From: Prostheceraeus crozeri
Taxonomy: Eukaryota; Platyhelminthes; Polycladida; Euryleptidae
Direction: 5' to 3'
Length of the DNA stretch: 64,000 nucleotides
NCBI GenBank assembly: GCA_907163375.1
Contig: CAJQUW010016879.1
Span: 992,001 to 1,056,000 of the forward strand
Part shown: positions 32,037-43,656 of the stretch, piece by piece
Layout of the letters: each line of letters starts with the position of its first letter
Position numbering within the stretch: position 1 is the first letter of the stretch
Translations under genes and position numbers: made by a program
Notes under the pieces: model-generated
Database searches by the model: none
What the model was told of the DNA's origin: nothing
What the model saw: the letters and a program-made list of their open reading frames with translations, nothing else

Positions 32037-33758
32037 TCATAAATGCAAGCTATTGTATCTGCATACAGCAGACAACAATTGTTTGCCATAGTTATTGTTC
32101 TCAGTGCTGCGGATTTTATAGTTGTCCCACACACGCTGAAAATCATAATGGACGGATTCTGAAATTTGCTCGCTCCACGGCCCAAGACCATTGTTGCCAT
32201 TGAAGGAGCAGGACTCAGTAATGTGAAAAATCACGGCATGGATCTTCGGTGTGATTGGGATCTTCAACTTTTGATAAGATATCTTGAATAATTCGATTTT
32301 TGTGGCATAGTCAGCATCCAAGGTACTTCCATAGCATGAGTCGATGACGTCTTTGAAACGCCTGAATGCCTCAAAAAATACAATTTGATTATTCGGAACC
32401 ATTTGCTCTAGAACATCAACATTCGCCAACAACTTCCTGCTGGCATCCCGGTGAAACTTCCTCCATGCAGGCCTTCTCTTTGGATACCACAGCGTAGCAA
32501 CCACTCGTCAGCCTGTGGCCAAAGTTTTCGCAAAGCCGAGAATATTGTATTTACCGGTCCTGTGAGTAAATGTAGTTCAGGTGGGGGAATGAGAGAAATA
32601 ACTGTGGCAATATCGGATTTATCACAAAACATTGGAGGATGAACGACGTTACCGTGATATTTTGCCTTTTCTTTCACTGCGCCATCGTCATAGTAATTCC
32701 AAAACAGTTTCCTCAAAGTACCGAGAGTTCTCTGATTTCCTTTGCAATCGAGTCGAGCTTTTTTGATATCGCACCATGAGCATGGATGCACATGCTATGT
32801 GACATCAGACCGAGCAAAATATTGCATAAGTTTAGGTCACTGGCAATCGTAAATTTCCGGTTTAGCAAATGAATGTACCAACATTGATCCACAACTGTTT
32901 CAGATTGTAGTAGTTCTCGGGTACTTCAGGAAGGATGCCTATAATGAAGCAACGTTTGACTCCTGAGTCTTTGAATTCCGAACGCCTTGATGTGCCTGTT
33001 GCATCATCTGACGGATCGAAGATGGAAAGACAACATTTTATAAAACCACCTCCGCCATCGATGCCAATCAAAGCAGAGTCATTGTCAATACCTCTTTCTC
33101 GAAGAGCAAAATCGACGAAAACGTTCAAATCACGACAAACAAATGCCCATTCTTCTTTTGAATCGTCGTCAGATTTTTGGATCTTGAATGGCAGTAATCG
33201 AAGGTCAAAGAATCCATCCAATGAATGATTCAGTTCAAATAGTTTGTCTCTAAGACGACGTTCTACAATTCCGGAGTTAGAATTTCGTAGATCTTGTGAT
33301 AGCTTGTTTACTTCTCGAGTACTTAGATAAAGTCTTTGTTGAATTTTTGTAAAAGTACTTGCCTGAATAATAGGACTTCCTAGGCTTTTTCTCTTCGGCG
33401 GTATTCTTCGATCGTAGTTTCCCAGCGTGGCTAGCGAACTGGATTCGTTGATGGTTCTACTTGCAACTCGCTGTTTAGATTGCTTTGAAGGGGAATCCAA
33501 CAAAGATTCAACGTTGTAAACTCTAGCCCGTCTAGAAGAGCACATTTCAACTGAATGGTTACTTCCTCTATAGATCTTTGCAAAATAACGTCCACATATT
33601 TTGAAATGTTCTACAGGTGGAATCACATTTGTTTGAGGTCGGCCTGATTTCCGTTTCAATTTAGCTGCATCTTGTAGGCTCATCAGTGCAACAGAGCAAA
33701 TTCTACACTCATTTCTTGCAGGATCGAGTGTTTGTTTGACGTCGCGGATCGTAGTCAT
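32037..33758 (-). pseudogene. Transposase-like gene of element A, main part
   Basis: Three readings in order. The first (32862-33758) opens MTTIRDVKQTLDPARNECRI with a CxxC pair and a basic KLKRKSGRPQT stretch, and ends with ALIGIDGGGGFIKCCLSIFD, whose Asp (33057-33059) is a likely catalytic residue. The frame changes near 32790. The second (32408-32791) has the CSWC pair and PPELHLLTGPVN. The third (32037-32504) has IPITPKIHAVIFH and GLGPWSEQISESVHYDF with W..YK after it. The block DLKL..LLGLMS...PCSWC and the SEQ.SES motif recur in element B. I do not recognise a named family with certainty; a Chapaev-like DDE enzyme is my best guess. Defective by frame changes. Confidence 0.65.
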
Positions 33759-34146
33759 CTGGTAGAAAATTATATGATATTCTTCGATGGTAGTTTCCCA
33801 GCGTGGCTAGCGAAGTGGATTCGTTGATGGTTCTACTTGCAACTCGCTGTTTAGATTGCTTTGAAGGGGAATCCAACAAAGATTCAACGTTGTAAACTCT
33901 AGCCCGTCTAGAAGAGCACATTTCAACTGAATGGTTACTTCCTCTATAGATCTTTGCAAAATAACGTCCACATATTTTGAAATGTTCTACAGGTGGAATC
34001 ACATTTGTTTGAGGTCGGCCTGATTTCCGTTTCAATTTAGCTGCATCTTGTAGGCTCATCAGTGCAACAGAGCAAATTCTACACTCATTTCTTGCAGGAT
34101 CAAGTGTTTGTTTGACGTCGCGGATCGTAGTCATCTGGTAGAAAAA
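33402..34146 (-). repeat. Tandem duplication of a 367-bp exon-containing segment in element A
   Basis: 33402-33770 and 33778-34146 are near-identical. Each contains the acceptor-like ctaccag, the MTTIRDVKQTLDPARNEC coding stretch and the following about 115 codons up to ATLGNY. Only a handful of bases differ, so the duplication is recent compared with the element's other damage. Confidence 0.9.
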
Positions 34147-34154
34147 AGTCAACA

Positions 34155-34367
34155 CTGTCCCCCTTTACCTTTCTTCAGTAATAGCATGTGACAACCTCCA
34201 CAAACGCCACTGGGAAAATCATGATTGTTTATGTCAAAGTGTTCAATTAAATGTTTTAGTACGATAGAAATTTCTTTAGCAGAAAGATTTCTCAACGCTT
34301 TCCGGTAACAAACGATGCATACTCTCTCCCGTAGTTTTTCGTGTGTTTCATCTAACGCCGTTGCCAT
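34155..34367 (-). pseudogene. First exon of the element A transposase, zinc-ribbon-like
   Basis: It starts at ATG 34367 (MATALDETHEKLRERVCIVC). It has CIVCYRK and later CGGCHMLLLKK, two CxxC pairs about 45 residues apart, i.e. a probable N-terminal zinc-binding region. It ends near AAAG|GTAAAG, a plausible splice donor. The next exon would begin after ttctaccag at MTTIRDV. Only about 34 bases separate donor and acceptor at the nearer duplicate exon, too short for a normal intron. Confidence 0.5.
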
Positions 34368-35163
34368 TTTGATCGTAAATGAAATCAAAAATTTACCAGT
34401 GAGCGACAATTCAATTCCTATGTTATATTTATGCCATAACATACATGTGAATGACTATGGATATCGAATCAAGACACGACACGGTCAAAAAAATTCGAAG
34501 GATCCAGGAAACGGAAGATGCCAAAGTTAAACAATTACCCTAGTGGAGAATCCTGTAAATAATTAGGTAATTAAAAGTCACGAACGAATGAATATAAAAA
34601 TATCTTTGGTATGACTCATCAATCAGTTTCAATCAATCACGATGCGCTAGCAGTTTAATGAGGAAATCGAACAATGCTATTACCACACGCAACATAACGA
34701 GTTAAGACAATAGATATTTTATGGCTTCTATATCTTTATAGAAGTAAAGAGTAAAGAATATAATAAATAGAAGTATGAAGCGGAGAATTCTTTACCCTCT
34801 AAACTCTATATCACACTCGCATGTTATATGGTGGCTTTACTAATGACTTTATGTAGCCGGTAATCTGAAACAATGAGCCTTTTCCGAGTCTGCTCTAGAC
34901 GTTGAGAAAAATGATCTTGTTGGTCTATTATGGTGACAAAACATAACATGAGATGTGAAGATAAGACATGTCATAGAAAAAAATACGATGATAGAATAAA
35001 TGAGATGACAAAAGACGCTCGAGATTTCATTTGATAGCTATAAAGGATAGGTTTTGAAGATCATTATCTACATTTGTAAATTCTTAGATTCTGAGCTTCA
35101 ATTACTTTTGCAATTTCAATAGCTGCGGGAAATTTCTGATTTAATAAATGAATAAAATTACTT

Positions 35164-35511
35164 TCGATTTTTGCAAAATAGTGGTAAACTAGCACGTACT
35201 ACTCATAAAATAGATATGTCACCTATGCAGACAGTGCTTGACAATTCCTGCAAGTATTTTATGGATGCATTACAACAATATATAGTGTTATGACGGCTAC
35301 CTTGTCTTGGAAATGCGTTGAGTTGAAAAAAAGAGGACGCACATAGCGAAAATAGCCGCCATTTTGAAAATTGGCCATTTAAAAAAAATCTGAGCATTAA
35401 AAAATTTTCCTTTTTGCGATTATACACTTCAAATGGGTCATGGATCATGAAAAAACAGGTTTGGCCGATGGTATATTTTTTTAGTCTGAATGTTGAAATG
35501 GGGACACCGTG
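35164..35511 (-). repeat. Right terminal inverted repeat of element A
   Basis: Complement of 31418-31765, ending ggggacaccgtg at 35511, followed by the target duplication aaag. Confidence 0.9.
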
Positions 35512-35604
35512 AAAGATGTGTAACTGCGCCTCATTTTCTTTTCATGTGTGTTCATGTTTATCTCGTTTGTTTTGTAATGCTGTCTTAAATTCAAAAAGAC
35601 ACTC

Positions 35605-35681
35605 ATTGCATTGACAGTCACGTCACATCTCTGATGCTCCTATGAGTCGCATCAGAGATGTGACGTGACTGTCAATGCAAT
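35605..35681. repeat. Perfect 33-bp inverted repeat with 11-bp loop
   Basis: attgcattgacagtcacgtc...ctctgatgc at 35605-35637 is followed by an 11-base spacer and its exact complement at 35649-35681. Perfect arms of this length imply recent origin or selection. It could be a tiny foldback element or a cruciform-forming site. Confidence 0.92.
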
Positions 35682-35978
35682 CGAGAGTGTTTACATGGTG
35701 GATTGTAAGATCTGGGAACATGTATGTGCCTTGTAATAGTGACATAAACATGGTAATAAAATCAATGCCACTTCTTGCTCTAAACAACTGCTCTGCTTTT
35801 TTGCAAATAGTGTTGACAGATTTCTATGGTATGGACAGTCCGCCGTTGCTTTTGATAGATATCAAACTGTTTGTCGGTGAAGTCTCAGCTGTAGTTAGCG
35901 ACATAGCGTATTCGCTGCACTTCAGCCGCTTCGGCAGACTTCTTGATATATGTCCTGCTATATAGGGCATTGTCTCCT

Positions 35979-36429
35979 CTAAATACTCAGACAGTGGTGA
36001 AATATGGTGACCATCTGACAGTTTTCGACGTTAAGCAAGTCTTCCATCGAGAGGCCGAGTATTACCGTTGGAACATTACCGTATACTCCACAACGGTATA
36101 GGAGTCCACGTATTGCTGCTGCAAAATTTGTCGAAGGAATCGAGTTCCATCCGCCTGAAAGGAATTGAAGCTACATTAGTTTATTCCTATATATTTGCAT
36201 CTTTATTGCATTTTTTATGTTGGGGTTCGATTTTATGATATTCTATACTTTCAAAGATGCATGTACCTGAGACTAGAAGTTGACATCAGGCTCATCAAAA
36301 TTTGGCTCCTTTAGTCCATCACGAGTCATCTGGTTGGACGGTAGTCCTTCAATAAAAGCATGAAATTCAGGATGAATTATTTGACTCGGGTTCTTGCACA
36401 TTGCCAACAATTCCTTTATCTTGTCGCAT
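35979..36429 (-). other. Two possible exon remnants, unidentified
   Basis: 36273-36429 reads 51 open codons (CDKIKELLAMCKNPSQIIHP, then EFHAFIEGLPSNQM). 35979-36154 follows an acceptor-like cctttcag and reads about 58 open codons (GWNSIPSTNFAAAIRGLLYR, then NVPTVILGLSMEDLL) to a stop. A donor-like ctcag|gtacat lies between them, but the frames do not join cleanly. Composition looks protein-coding; family unknown. Confidence 0.3.
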
Positions 36430-36589
36430 CAGCTGAGAACACGTGGATTCTGGGGTAAATCATTTAGTGCCATTTATTCCAAAATTGCACAACAAGAGGA
36501 TTACATAAATTTGCTTTAGATAAACAATTAAATTGAAAATAACGATATCACATCCTCACACACACACGAAGAAGGTTGACAGCATATGC

Positions 36590-39196
36590 ATTTACTAACG
36601 TCACACGTCTAGGATAAATCGCTTGGGCGGGACACCCTTTCCAGCACGCAAACTAACACGTTTAGGGGTTAGTGTAGTCGTTTGGTCACTATCACTTTTC
36701 GCTCCTCGCGATGGTCGGTTTCGCACATCCATCCTGAGTCGTCCGTTGTTCCTGGAGATCACGTCGGGCGATTCTGGTTCTTCCGTTTTCTCGTCCGTCA
36801 CCGTCGTCCCGAGTCGAAGGTCTGTGGTGTCCGTCACACCAGCACGATCGCTCCTCCGCCGTTTCGGTCACCCGAGGCCGCGGAGGCTACTCCATTCCGT
36901 TGATGAGCTGCGCGATCGGACGCCCTTGAGGAGTCGGTTCTCCATCCCAACTGCATTGAACCGCCGTCATCCGGCGCCCGCCGGATTTGATCCAAATGCG
37001 CCAGCACCGGCCGTTCCTCCTTTTCTCGCACGATAACTGCAGTGTTTCGTCCTTCTTGGACCACAAACTTCCCTTCTTCTGGTTGGCTTCCTGGTCTCGC
37101 TATGTATACCAGGGGGCAATCTGTTTCGAAATTCATTGTCAAGGGAGACCGTAGCTGTCTGCCCATTAGTGCTGAAGGGCTCTCAAGTTCTCTGTAGCTC
37201 TGTAGCTCAATAGAAGTTTCTGCAGATACGCGTCGAAATTAACGTTGCGACATGAGAATGCCTTGATGCCACGTTTCACAGTTTGCACCATTTTCTCGGC
37301 GAGTCTGTTTGAGGCCGGGTGATATCTTCAGCGGCTTACATCCGATTTGTTTGAGCCATTCGCATAGGTTAGAATCACAGAATTCAGAAGCGTTATCCGA
37401 AACTAGAGTTCTTGGAATGCCTTCTCTGGCGAAGACAGTTCGCAACACTAATTGGACGGTGGCAGTACTTCGATTGTTGACACGGATTGCTTCAGGCCAT
37501 CCTGTTGCGCTGTCTACTAATATCAAGATCAGTCCTATTCCTTGAACATAGGCATGGTCCATGTGCACACGATCCCAGGGAGTCTCGCTGATTGGCCATC
37601 TGTGGGTATTCCCATTGGACGCTGGGCGAATCCTAGCACAGGTTGGACATTTTTTTACGTATTGTTCGACATCATCGCAGTATCCCGGCCATCATGCTTC
37701 TAACTTTACCCTGTGTCTCGTTGACAGGGAACGTCGTCGTGGACACTTTTAATGACGCTCTGGTGAAGACTTGGAGGGGAACCACTAGATCACCATCGCA
37801 AAGAATTCCATTTTCAACGGTCAGTTTGTCTTTCATGGCCTTGAATGGCCTTTCTGCTTGTGAACATCCACTCCATTTGTTCAATCGTACTCGTTCTGCG
37901 ACGCTGGAAAGCAGAGGGTCGTTGGCAGTGGCTTCTTGGATTTCCTGCATACTCAGTATGTCCGTTTCAGTCCAGTGAATGAATGTTTGTTCAATCTCCG
38001 AAGCAACATCTTCATTCGCCATTGGCAAACGGGATAAGGCGTCGACATTGGGGGATTGATTTCCCTTTCACATACTGGATATCATAGTCGAAGGCTTAAA
38101 GCTGCAGGGCCCATCGAAAAATACGGCCGGAGGTTACCTTTGGCAGGTTGCGTGAAGGATGGAATATGAACTCCAGTGGCCGATGATCGCATTGCAGGAG
38201 GAACTTTTTGCCAATACGGAGGTGTCGCGCACGGCGGCATGCGTACACCACAGCTAGTGCCTCTCGCTCAATGTTGGAGTACTGCTGTTCCGCTGGCGAT
38301 AATCGTCTGGAAATGTACAGCACAGGATGATTGTCTTGAGAGATTATTGCAGATATGGCAGTCTCTCTGGCGTCAGTGGTAACTGTAGTGGTTTTCCTCG
38401 GGTTGAATATTTGCACCACCGGGTATGAAGACAAGGCTCTTTTGACATCTTGGAACGAATCTTCTTGAGGCTTTTCCCACTTGAACACGGCGTTTCTTCG
38501 ACGCAGATGAGTCAAAGGTTCTATGCGTTCCGCGAACTTATTCACGTACCGGCCATAGTAATTAACCAATCCTACGAAGGATTCCAAATCTTTCTTATTA
38601 GTCGGTCTTTGAATAGCCATGACCCTGTCGACCAAGCGTTTGTCGGGGCAGACTCCGTGTCCAGAGATGCGATATCCCGAGAATGTGATTTCCTTTGTCC
38701 TCATCACGCATTTCTGTTCGTTGAGTGTCATACCCGCAATTTGAAGAATGCTGATGACCTTTTTGACCTTCTCATTCAACTCGCTTTCAGTCACGGCACC
38801 TATGCAGATGTCATCTTGATAGATTACCACATTATCTATTTTGTCTCCTACGATTGTTTCCGTAGCATGCTGGAAGATCGCACTGGCCGTCTTGACACCG
38901 TACGGTAGACGTGTCCAACGAAGAAGTCCGATAAGGGTGTTGATTGTAAGTATTTCCTTTGAAGCGTCATCGAGCTTCACCTGATTGTACGCGCTAGCGA
39001 GGTCGAGTTTTGCGAAGAGGTTACTGCCCGCAAGGGCGGCAAGAGCGATCTCTACATTAGGGAGTGTGATGTTGTGATTCCATTTGCGTGTGATGAGTGA
39101 CCAGATACTTTTGCTCCACGACCTCCAATGTAGGATGATTGACGACACAGTGAAACAGTCCCGCAGATACGAAACGGTTCTTATTTTGTCCTGCAC
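36590..39196 (-). pseudogene. Ty3/Gypsy 3 pol remnant
   Basis: Partial minus-strand pol. RT and RNase H lie at 38096-39196 with the YQDD active site and RNase H text (TTDARETAISAIISQDNHPV, NIEREALAVVYACRR). The integrase lead-in is at 37672-38028, the integrase core at 37239-37568 (LVDSATGWPEAI, VSDNASEF), and tail readings at 36601-37166. The RT is closer to Gypsy 2 than to Gypsy 1. No LTRs were found. Broken, old-looking fossil. Confidence 0.85.
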
Positions 39197-39345
39197 AGTT
39201 GTCTGACTACATGTTTGACTTGAGGAGACAGTGAAGTCGAAAGGTGACGGATAATATTCGAGTCAATCTCGTTTGCGTCTCTTTCCGTTCCTTTCAGCCC
39301 GCAAGTAGCAATCGACGTCATTTTGTCCTGTCAGATCGTAAGTCG

Positions 39346-40215
39346 TCAAGTTGTAAAAGGCCGCTTTACATGAGTAATACATGGGTATGTTGCGACCTGT
39401 AGGTTGCAAAACTGTAGGTCGATTGAGTATACCTTGTAGCTTTCATCATGAATTGTCTTTCCTTTATCGTTTGTCTTTTCAGCGCGGGTTGCGGCAATTT
39501 GGGCCGAGTGAGGTGTAACAACGCTTTCAATGTATTGGCCATTCTCACTTCCACTTTTAAAATTTTCATCATCAACTGTATTAGGTGAATTTCGAGTTCT
39601 GACAAAATGGAGCATTCGTTTGATACCAGGATGTATCAAATTGTCATGAAGTTCTTTCAGAGCCTGGAGATCGCGGGATTGAGGAGAGACGGAGGCGCTC
39701 TGGACTCTAGACAATACATCGGCGGCAATGTTCTGACTACCTGGTTGATACATTATATCGTAAGAATATGACGACAATTCAAAGCGCCACCGCTGTATTT
39801 TATCATTTGTGATTTTACCTCGTGCATTGGAGTCAAAGACGAATGACAGAGAACGCTGATCAGTTACAAGTCTAAATTAGCGCCCAGCAAGAAAATGACG
39901 CCATTTTTGAGCACACTCAGTGATGGCGCACGCCTCTTTTTCGACAATATGTTGGCCCTTCTCGGCATTTTTAAGTACCTTAGAGAAAAATGCAACTGGT
40001 CACCCTTCCTGAAGAAGAGTCCCTCCAAGAGCGGAGTCGGAGGCAATTGTTTCGCCAGTAAATATAAGTCAGTCATCAATCGCTTGCAGAACAGCCTGGC
40101 CTAGCTCTTTCTTCAGCGATTCGATCGCTGTCTTAGCACTTTCCGAAAGGGGAAATCGTAGAACTCCGATTAAAGGACGCATTTTTTCAGAATACATCGG
40201 TATCCACCGTAAGTA
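39346..40215 (-). pseudogene. Ty3/Gypsy 5 fragment (RT end, RNase H, integrase start)
   Basis: Minus-strand text begins at about 40215 with the RT connection (KMRPLIGVLRFPLSESAKTA). It passes through RNase H (about 39800-40060, for example LKNGVIFLLGANLDL and neighbouring frames) to SSYSYDIMYQPGSQNIAADV, then LHDNLIHPGIKRMLHFVRT of the integrase. It abuts the integrase of Gypsy 4 abruptly near 40215. Broken fossil without LTRs. Confidence 0.75.
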
Positions 40216-40722
40216 GCTGCTACGTATCACACCATTCAGCCATTCATTTAACTGTTTCTGTGTGAAGTGCGCACCGTTATCCGTGTCGATTACGCTCGGA
40301 ACATCTCCTCTAGCAAAATGGGAACGGAGACAACGCTCTGTAAATTGTGCGTTCATAATAGAAGTCAGAAAAATCTCTGGCCGAATACGACAAGGCAATA
40401 ATACTTCCCCAGGAAGGGTCCCGCATAATCTGCGTGAATTCTCTGTATGCGGGCGAAGAACTTGGCCAAGCCTCCCAATCGCAGGGTGAATTTCTAGTCT
40501 TGGCAGTGCACTGCTCACAATCACGCAGAAAACGATGGATGTCGGCGTCGATGGAACTACACCAACATAGCATTCGGCTAAGGCTCATCATCTTTTCACC
40601 ACTGATGTGGCCGATGTGAAGGTGCTGAAGCAAAGTCTCTCGAAGCTCCGAGGAATGACGGTACGATCACGAAATTTCAGATGTCCCTCCACGGAAATAA
40701 TAAGTTTATCTCTAATTCTAAG
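40216..40722 (-). pseudogene. Ty3/Gypsy 4, integrase part (left of element B)
   Basis: The integrase finger (HIGHISGEKMMSLSR, then FLRDCEQC) and core (DTDNGAHFTQKQLNEWLNG) lie on the minus strand at 40216-40633. The preceding linker reaches 40722, where the CAC-ended element B is inserted. The remaining pol lies on the other side of that insertion (44282-46033). Broken fossil. Confidence 0.78.
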
Positions 40723-41342
40723 CACAGGTGGCCAAAATAATCGAAAAAATATGCCCGACTTGAGACTTACATGGCTGATAGGGTTTAGACATGTAAATAA
40801 CCATGTGAAATATTTCCAAAAACCGACGGATAGTTTTGAGAAAAATGCAAAAAACCACTTTTTTTGCATGCTTCTTTTTTGCACTTTTTGTCGGACCATG
40901 ACAAAAAATATGCCGAGAGCCAAACAAGACTTTTTATTCACATGCATTCAAATGTTCGAATTTCAAATTTGAAAGAAATCGGTCAAGTAGTTTCTGCACA
41001 AGAAGCTTTTTAATAAAAAAATGTCTTTTTTTGTAAGTAGTATGATGAGCTCAAAACATAACTTAAAAAAATATGCCGAAGCTCTAATCAAAAGTACGTG
41101 ATAATGATGAGCCTGAATGCCTAAAGATTCAATTTGGACTCATTCGTACGAGTAGTTCTTGAGTTAGTCAACTTTTCTCACAATAAGTAGTGCAATAAGT
41201 AGTATACTTCAGTACCCTAAAAATATAATTCAACAAAACATGCCCGATTCGAAATTTCTACCAGATGTTGATGAAAGTATGGTAAACAAATCACGTAATT
41301 TTCAACAAAATCGGACGAGTACTTCCCGAGATTTGGCGATGA
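40723..41342 (+). repeat. Left 620-bp inverted repeat of element B
   Basis: Complement of 43657-44277 with only scattered differences. It contains aacaaaacatgcccgattcg and ends gatttggcgatga. Confidence 0.93.
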
Positions 41343-41708
41343 AAACAATCGATGTAAGTGTCAAGAAACTCTATTAACGGTTTACCACATACTCACGAAA
41401 CAAGGGATACTACAAGAAAACGGTACTACAAAAACTACATAAAGAAGTATTTCGTTGACTTCGTTTATGAGAGGACAATTCAAGTTGTCATTCAGGGCTG
41501 TTCAAAAATTATCAACTTTTTCTCTTAATCGATGTCAATGGTACACCGATTAAAAAGAAACACTTCCTGTGTATGACTAGAAGCATCACTTTTTTTGCAA
41601 CTCTAAAACTTTGTCATATTGTATTTAACGTCAGATAGAGGCAGCCGTTGAAATGCGAAAAGGTGATCATCTTCGAATAACACATACACTGCAGCCTACA
41701 CTACTTTA

Positions 41709-42900
41709 TTATTCTTTAAAGTTGGTGAGGTATCGCACATAGTTGAAGTCCACCACAGCAAGGCGCAAAGCACTTTTAGATTTTGGAGACGTTTTGTATC
41801 GCTGCCACACTTCCTTGAAGTGGTGGTGCGATGACTCGGCTTGCTTTCCAGTCCAGGCTAATCCTGGGCTTTCAAATGGACAAAAACTGTCCAGAATCAA
41901 GAAGGGAGTGATCTTTTCTGTTTCGAATCATGCCTAACTACCTCCCGTACACCACAATCAACTATGTCCAGAATCATTAAATATTGCTCCACATGTGAAA
42001 TTATGTGGATCTTAAGAAACGGCCTCAGTCTTGTTAGCCGGAAAGAAATCAGGAAGTCGTGAAGAGCTTCCAGCCAACCATCCTTTAGAATAATGCCTCC
42101 ACATGCCTCCAGAAACCTCGCGTAGTGCTTCAATGCATTGAAAGCAGAAGTGCGAGAAACACAAACCGGGAACTTATCCTAATTGTTCAGGATAGCATGT
42201 GCTCCCCAACCTTCAAATGCATGGCCATGATAGGGTGAACGCATTGCTCCAATTTCCCTCAGAGGAGTCTCAACCACTCCACTCTCCTCATCGCTCAAGG
42301 AAGCAGTCTTCTTCTCGTACAAATGCTGCACGATTCCGAGAGTCAGGTGAAGGATTGTCAAAGCACACTTGCATAATATTGGCACCTGCCCTTCGAAATA
42401 CGATTCGGAAATGCAGTTGCGGCATTCAGAAGTGTTCAACATATTTCCGCGGTATTGCGTCTGGAAACGTTCGAGATTCTCTTTATGATCATCTCCAGTG
42501 CGCAGGGAAGCGTCCGCCTTACAATCAAAGCCGTCACCACTTTCCCAACAGCAGAAAACACAAGGAAATTTTGCATTTCCTGTCGACATACCTGCAAGAA
42601 GCTGCAGACATTTTATATCTGCGCTGAGCATAGTCGTGAATCTCTGATTCTCAAAGAAAGTCACGAAAGGTTCCAAAGTCAGCAGTGACAGCAAATTATG
42701 TCTAGATTCAGACACCTGAGCCACGCACAACAGAAGGAAGTCTGAGACAGAGTTCGAAAATTCTGGTTTATCAATCACTTGAACTCCAACTTTCAGGAAA
42801 CCTTGCCCTGCCCATGATCAATGCCTATTTTCAGAGAAATGCCATTTTCACCCTCATCATCCAAAAAAATCCAATTCAGTATGAAATTGGATATGTCGTT
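41709..42900 (-). pseudogene. Transposase-like gene of element B
   Basis: Around 42780-42900 the text reads ISLKIGIDHGQGKVS, the counterpart of the IGIDGGGG motif of element A and likely first catalytic Asp. The reading 42179-42778 has SADIKCLQLLAGMSTGNAKF then PCVFCCW, matching the DLKL..LLGLMS...PCSWC block of A, and ends SPYHGHAFEGWGAHAILNN (A: LHGGSFTGN). 41897-42133 has FLKIHIISHVEQYLMI, and 41709-41900 has GLAWTGKQAESSHHHFKEVW then QRYK, matching A's GLGPWSEQISESVHYDF..W..YK. Several frame changes or introns separate these blocks. Note that A has SEQ.SES where B has GKQAESS. Confidence 0.65.
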
Positions 42901-43656
42901 GCATACAACGACCTGTTTAAGAACCAAGTCCTTACTGGAGTCTTCGAGAAGCACATACTCACAAACGAAATAGCGACTAATTGATGTTTACATTTCTAAA
43001 TACATTGGCCATACCCGAGTTTGAATAATGGAGCTGATTTGTGCTAATAGCCTTGCGGGTATAAAGTAATAATACTCTGTTGAGTATAATTGATGCTTCC
43101 CTATCCGAATACTAGTCTACTAGTGCAGTGTATCTACTAATCTACTGTATTATCAAAGCAGTCTTTTCAACCCATATTAGATTTATGACATTGGTCACAG
43201 AGTATACATACAAAACATTAAGCGCTGATTGTAAATTGAGGAAAACTTTTACTCATTTGCTCTACACAATTGTGTAATTAAATGCTCCACATGTATAAGT
43301 GATGTCTACCCGTACGTGATATGAGCGTCTAAGGTATAACAAAGGCAGACTATCTAGGCATTATGAATTTTTGTTTTACTTACCAAGTTAGGCAAAAGTC
43401 AACCATATGACAATGAAAGTAGAATTTAAAAAACATCTGGAAAAGCAAAGTCATCGAAAGAATGTTAAAAATACATGCACATAACTTACTTCCGAGTAAA
43501 TTCAAAGCGTGCTGCATGTTGCCAAATGTAGATATATTTTTTGAAATGTTTAACTAATATACACATGCTTAAAATTAATGATAGCGTTTGCATGTACAGA
43601 ATGCACATGAAGATTGAGTTTCAGCCTGTTGATTGAATCCGAAATAGTGCATCTTC
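42901..43656. other. Non-coding part of element B
   Basis: AT-rich sequence between the start of the gene and the right inverted repeat. It could contain the first exons or promoter, but I see no clear reading. Confidence 0.4.

Larger units (their letters stand above)
31418..35511 (-). mobile_element. Long-TIR, CAC-ended DNA transposon A (Chapaev/CMC-like candidate)
   Basis: Inverted repeats of about 345 bp (31418-31765 and 35164-35511) begin CACGGTGTCCCCATTTCAAC. The element is flanked by the 4-bp duplication aaag (31414-31417 and 35512-35515). CAC termini and a 4-bp duplication fit the Chapaev branch of the CMC superfamily. The inside encodes a transposase-like gene on the minus strand (32037-34367) with an internal duplication of one exon. 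A relative with the same gene and CAC ends lies at 40723-44277. Superfamily assignment is tentative. Confidence 0.8.
35516..36590. other. Stretch with a perfect hairpin and two possible exon relics
   Basis: Contains the 33-bp-arm hairpin at 35605-35681 and two minus-strand coding-like blocks (36273-36429 and 35979-36154), plus a cacaca run near 36558. Nothing here is confidently identified. Confidence 0.4.

Noticed and set aside
36623-37036. GC-rich 137-codon plus-strand reading
   Set aside because: It lies opposite the Gypsy 3 integrase tail; arginine/proline-rich composition fits an antisense shadow.
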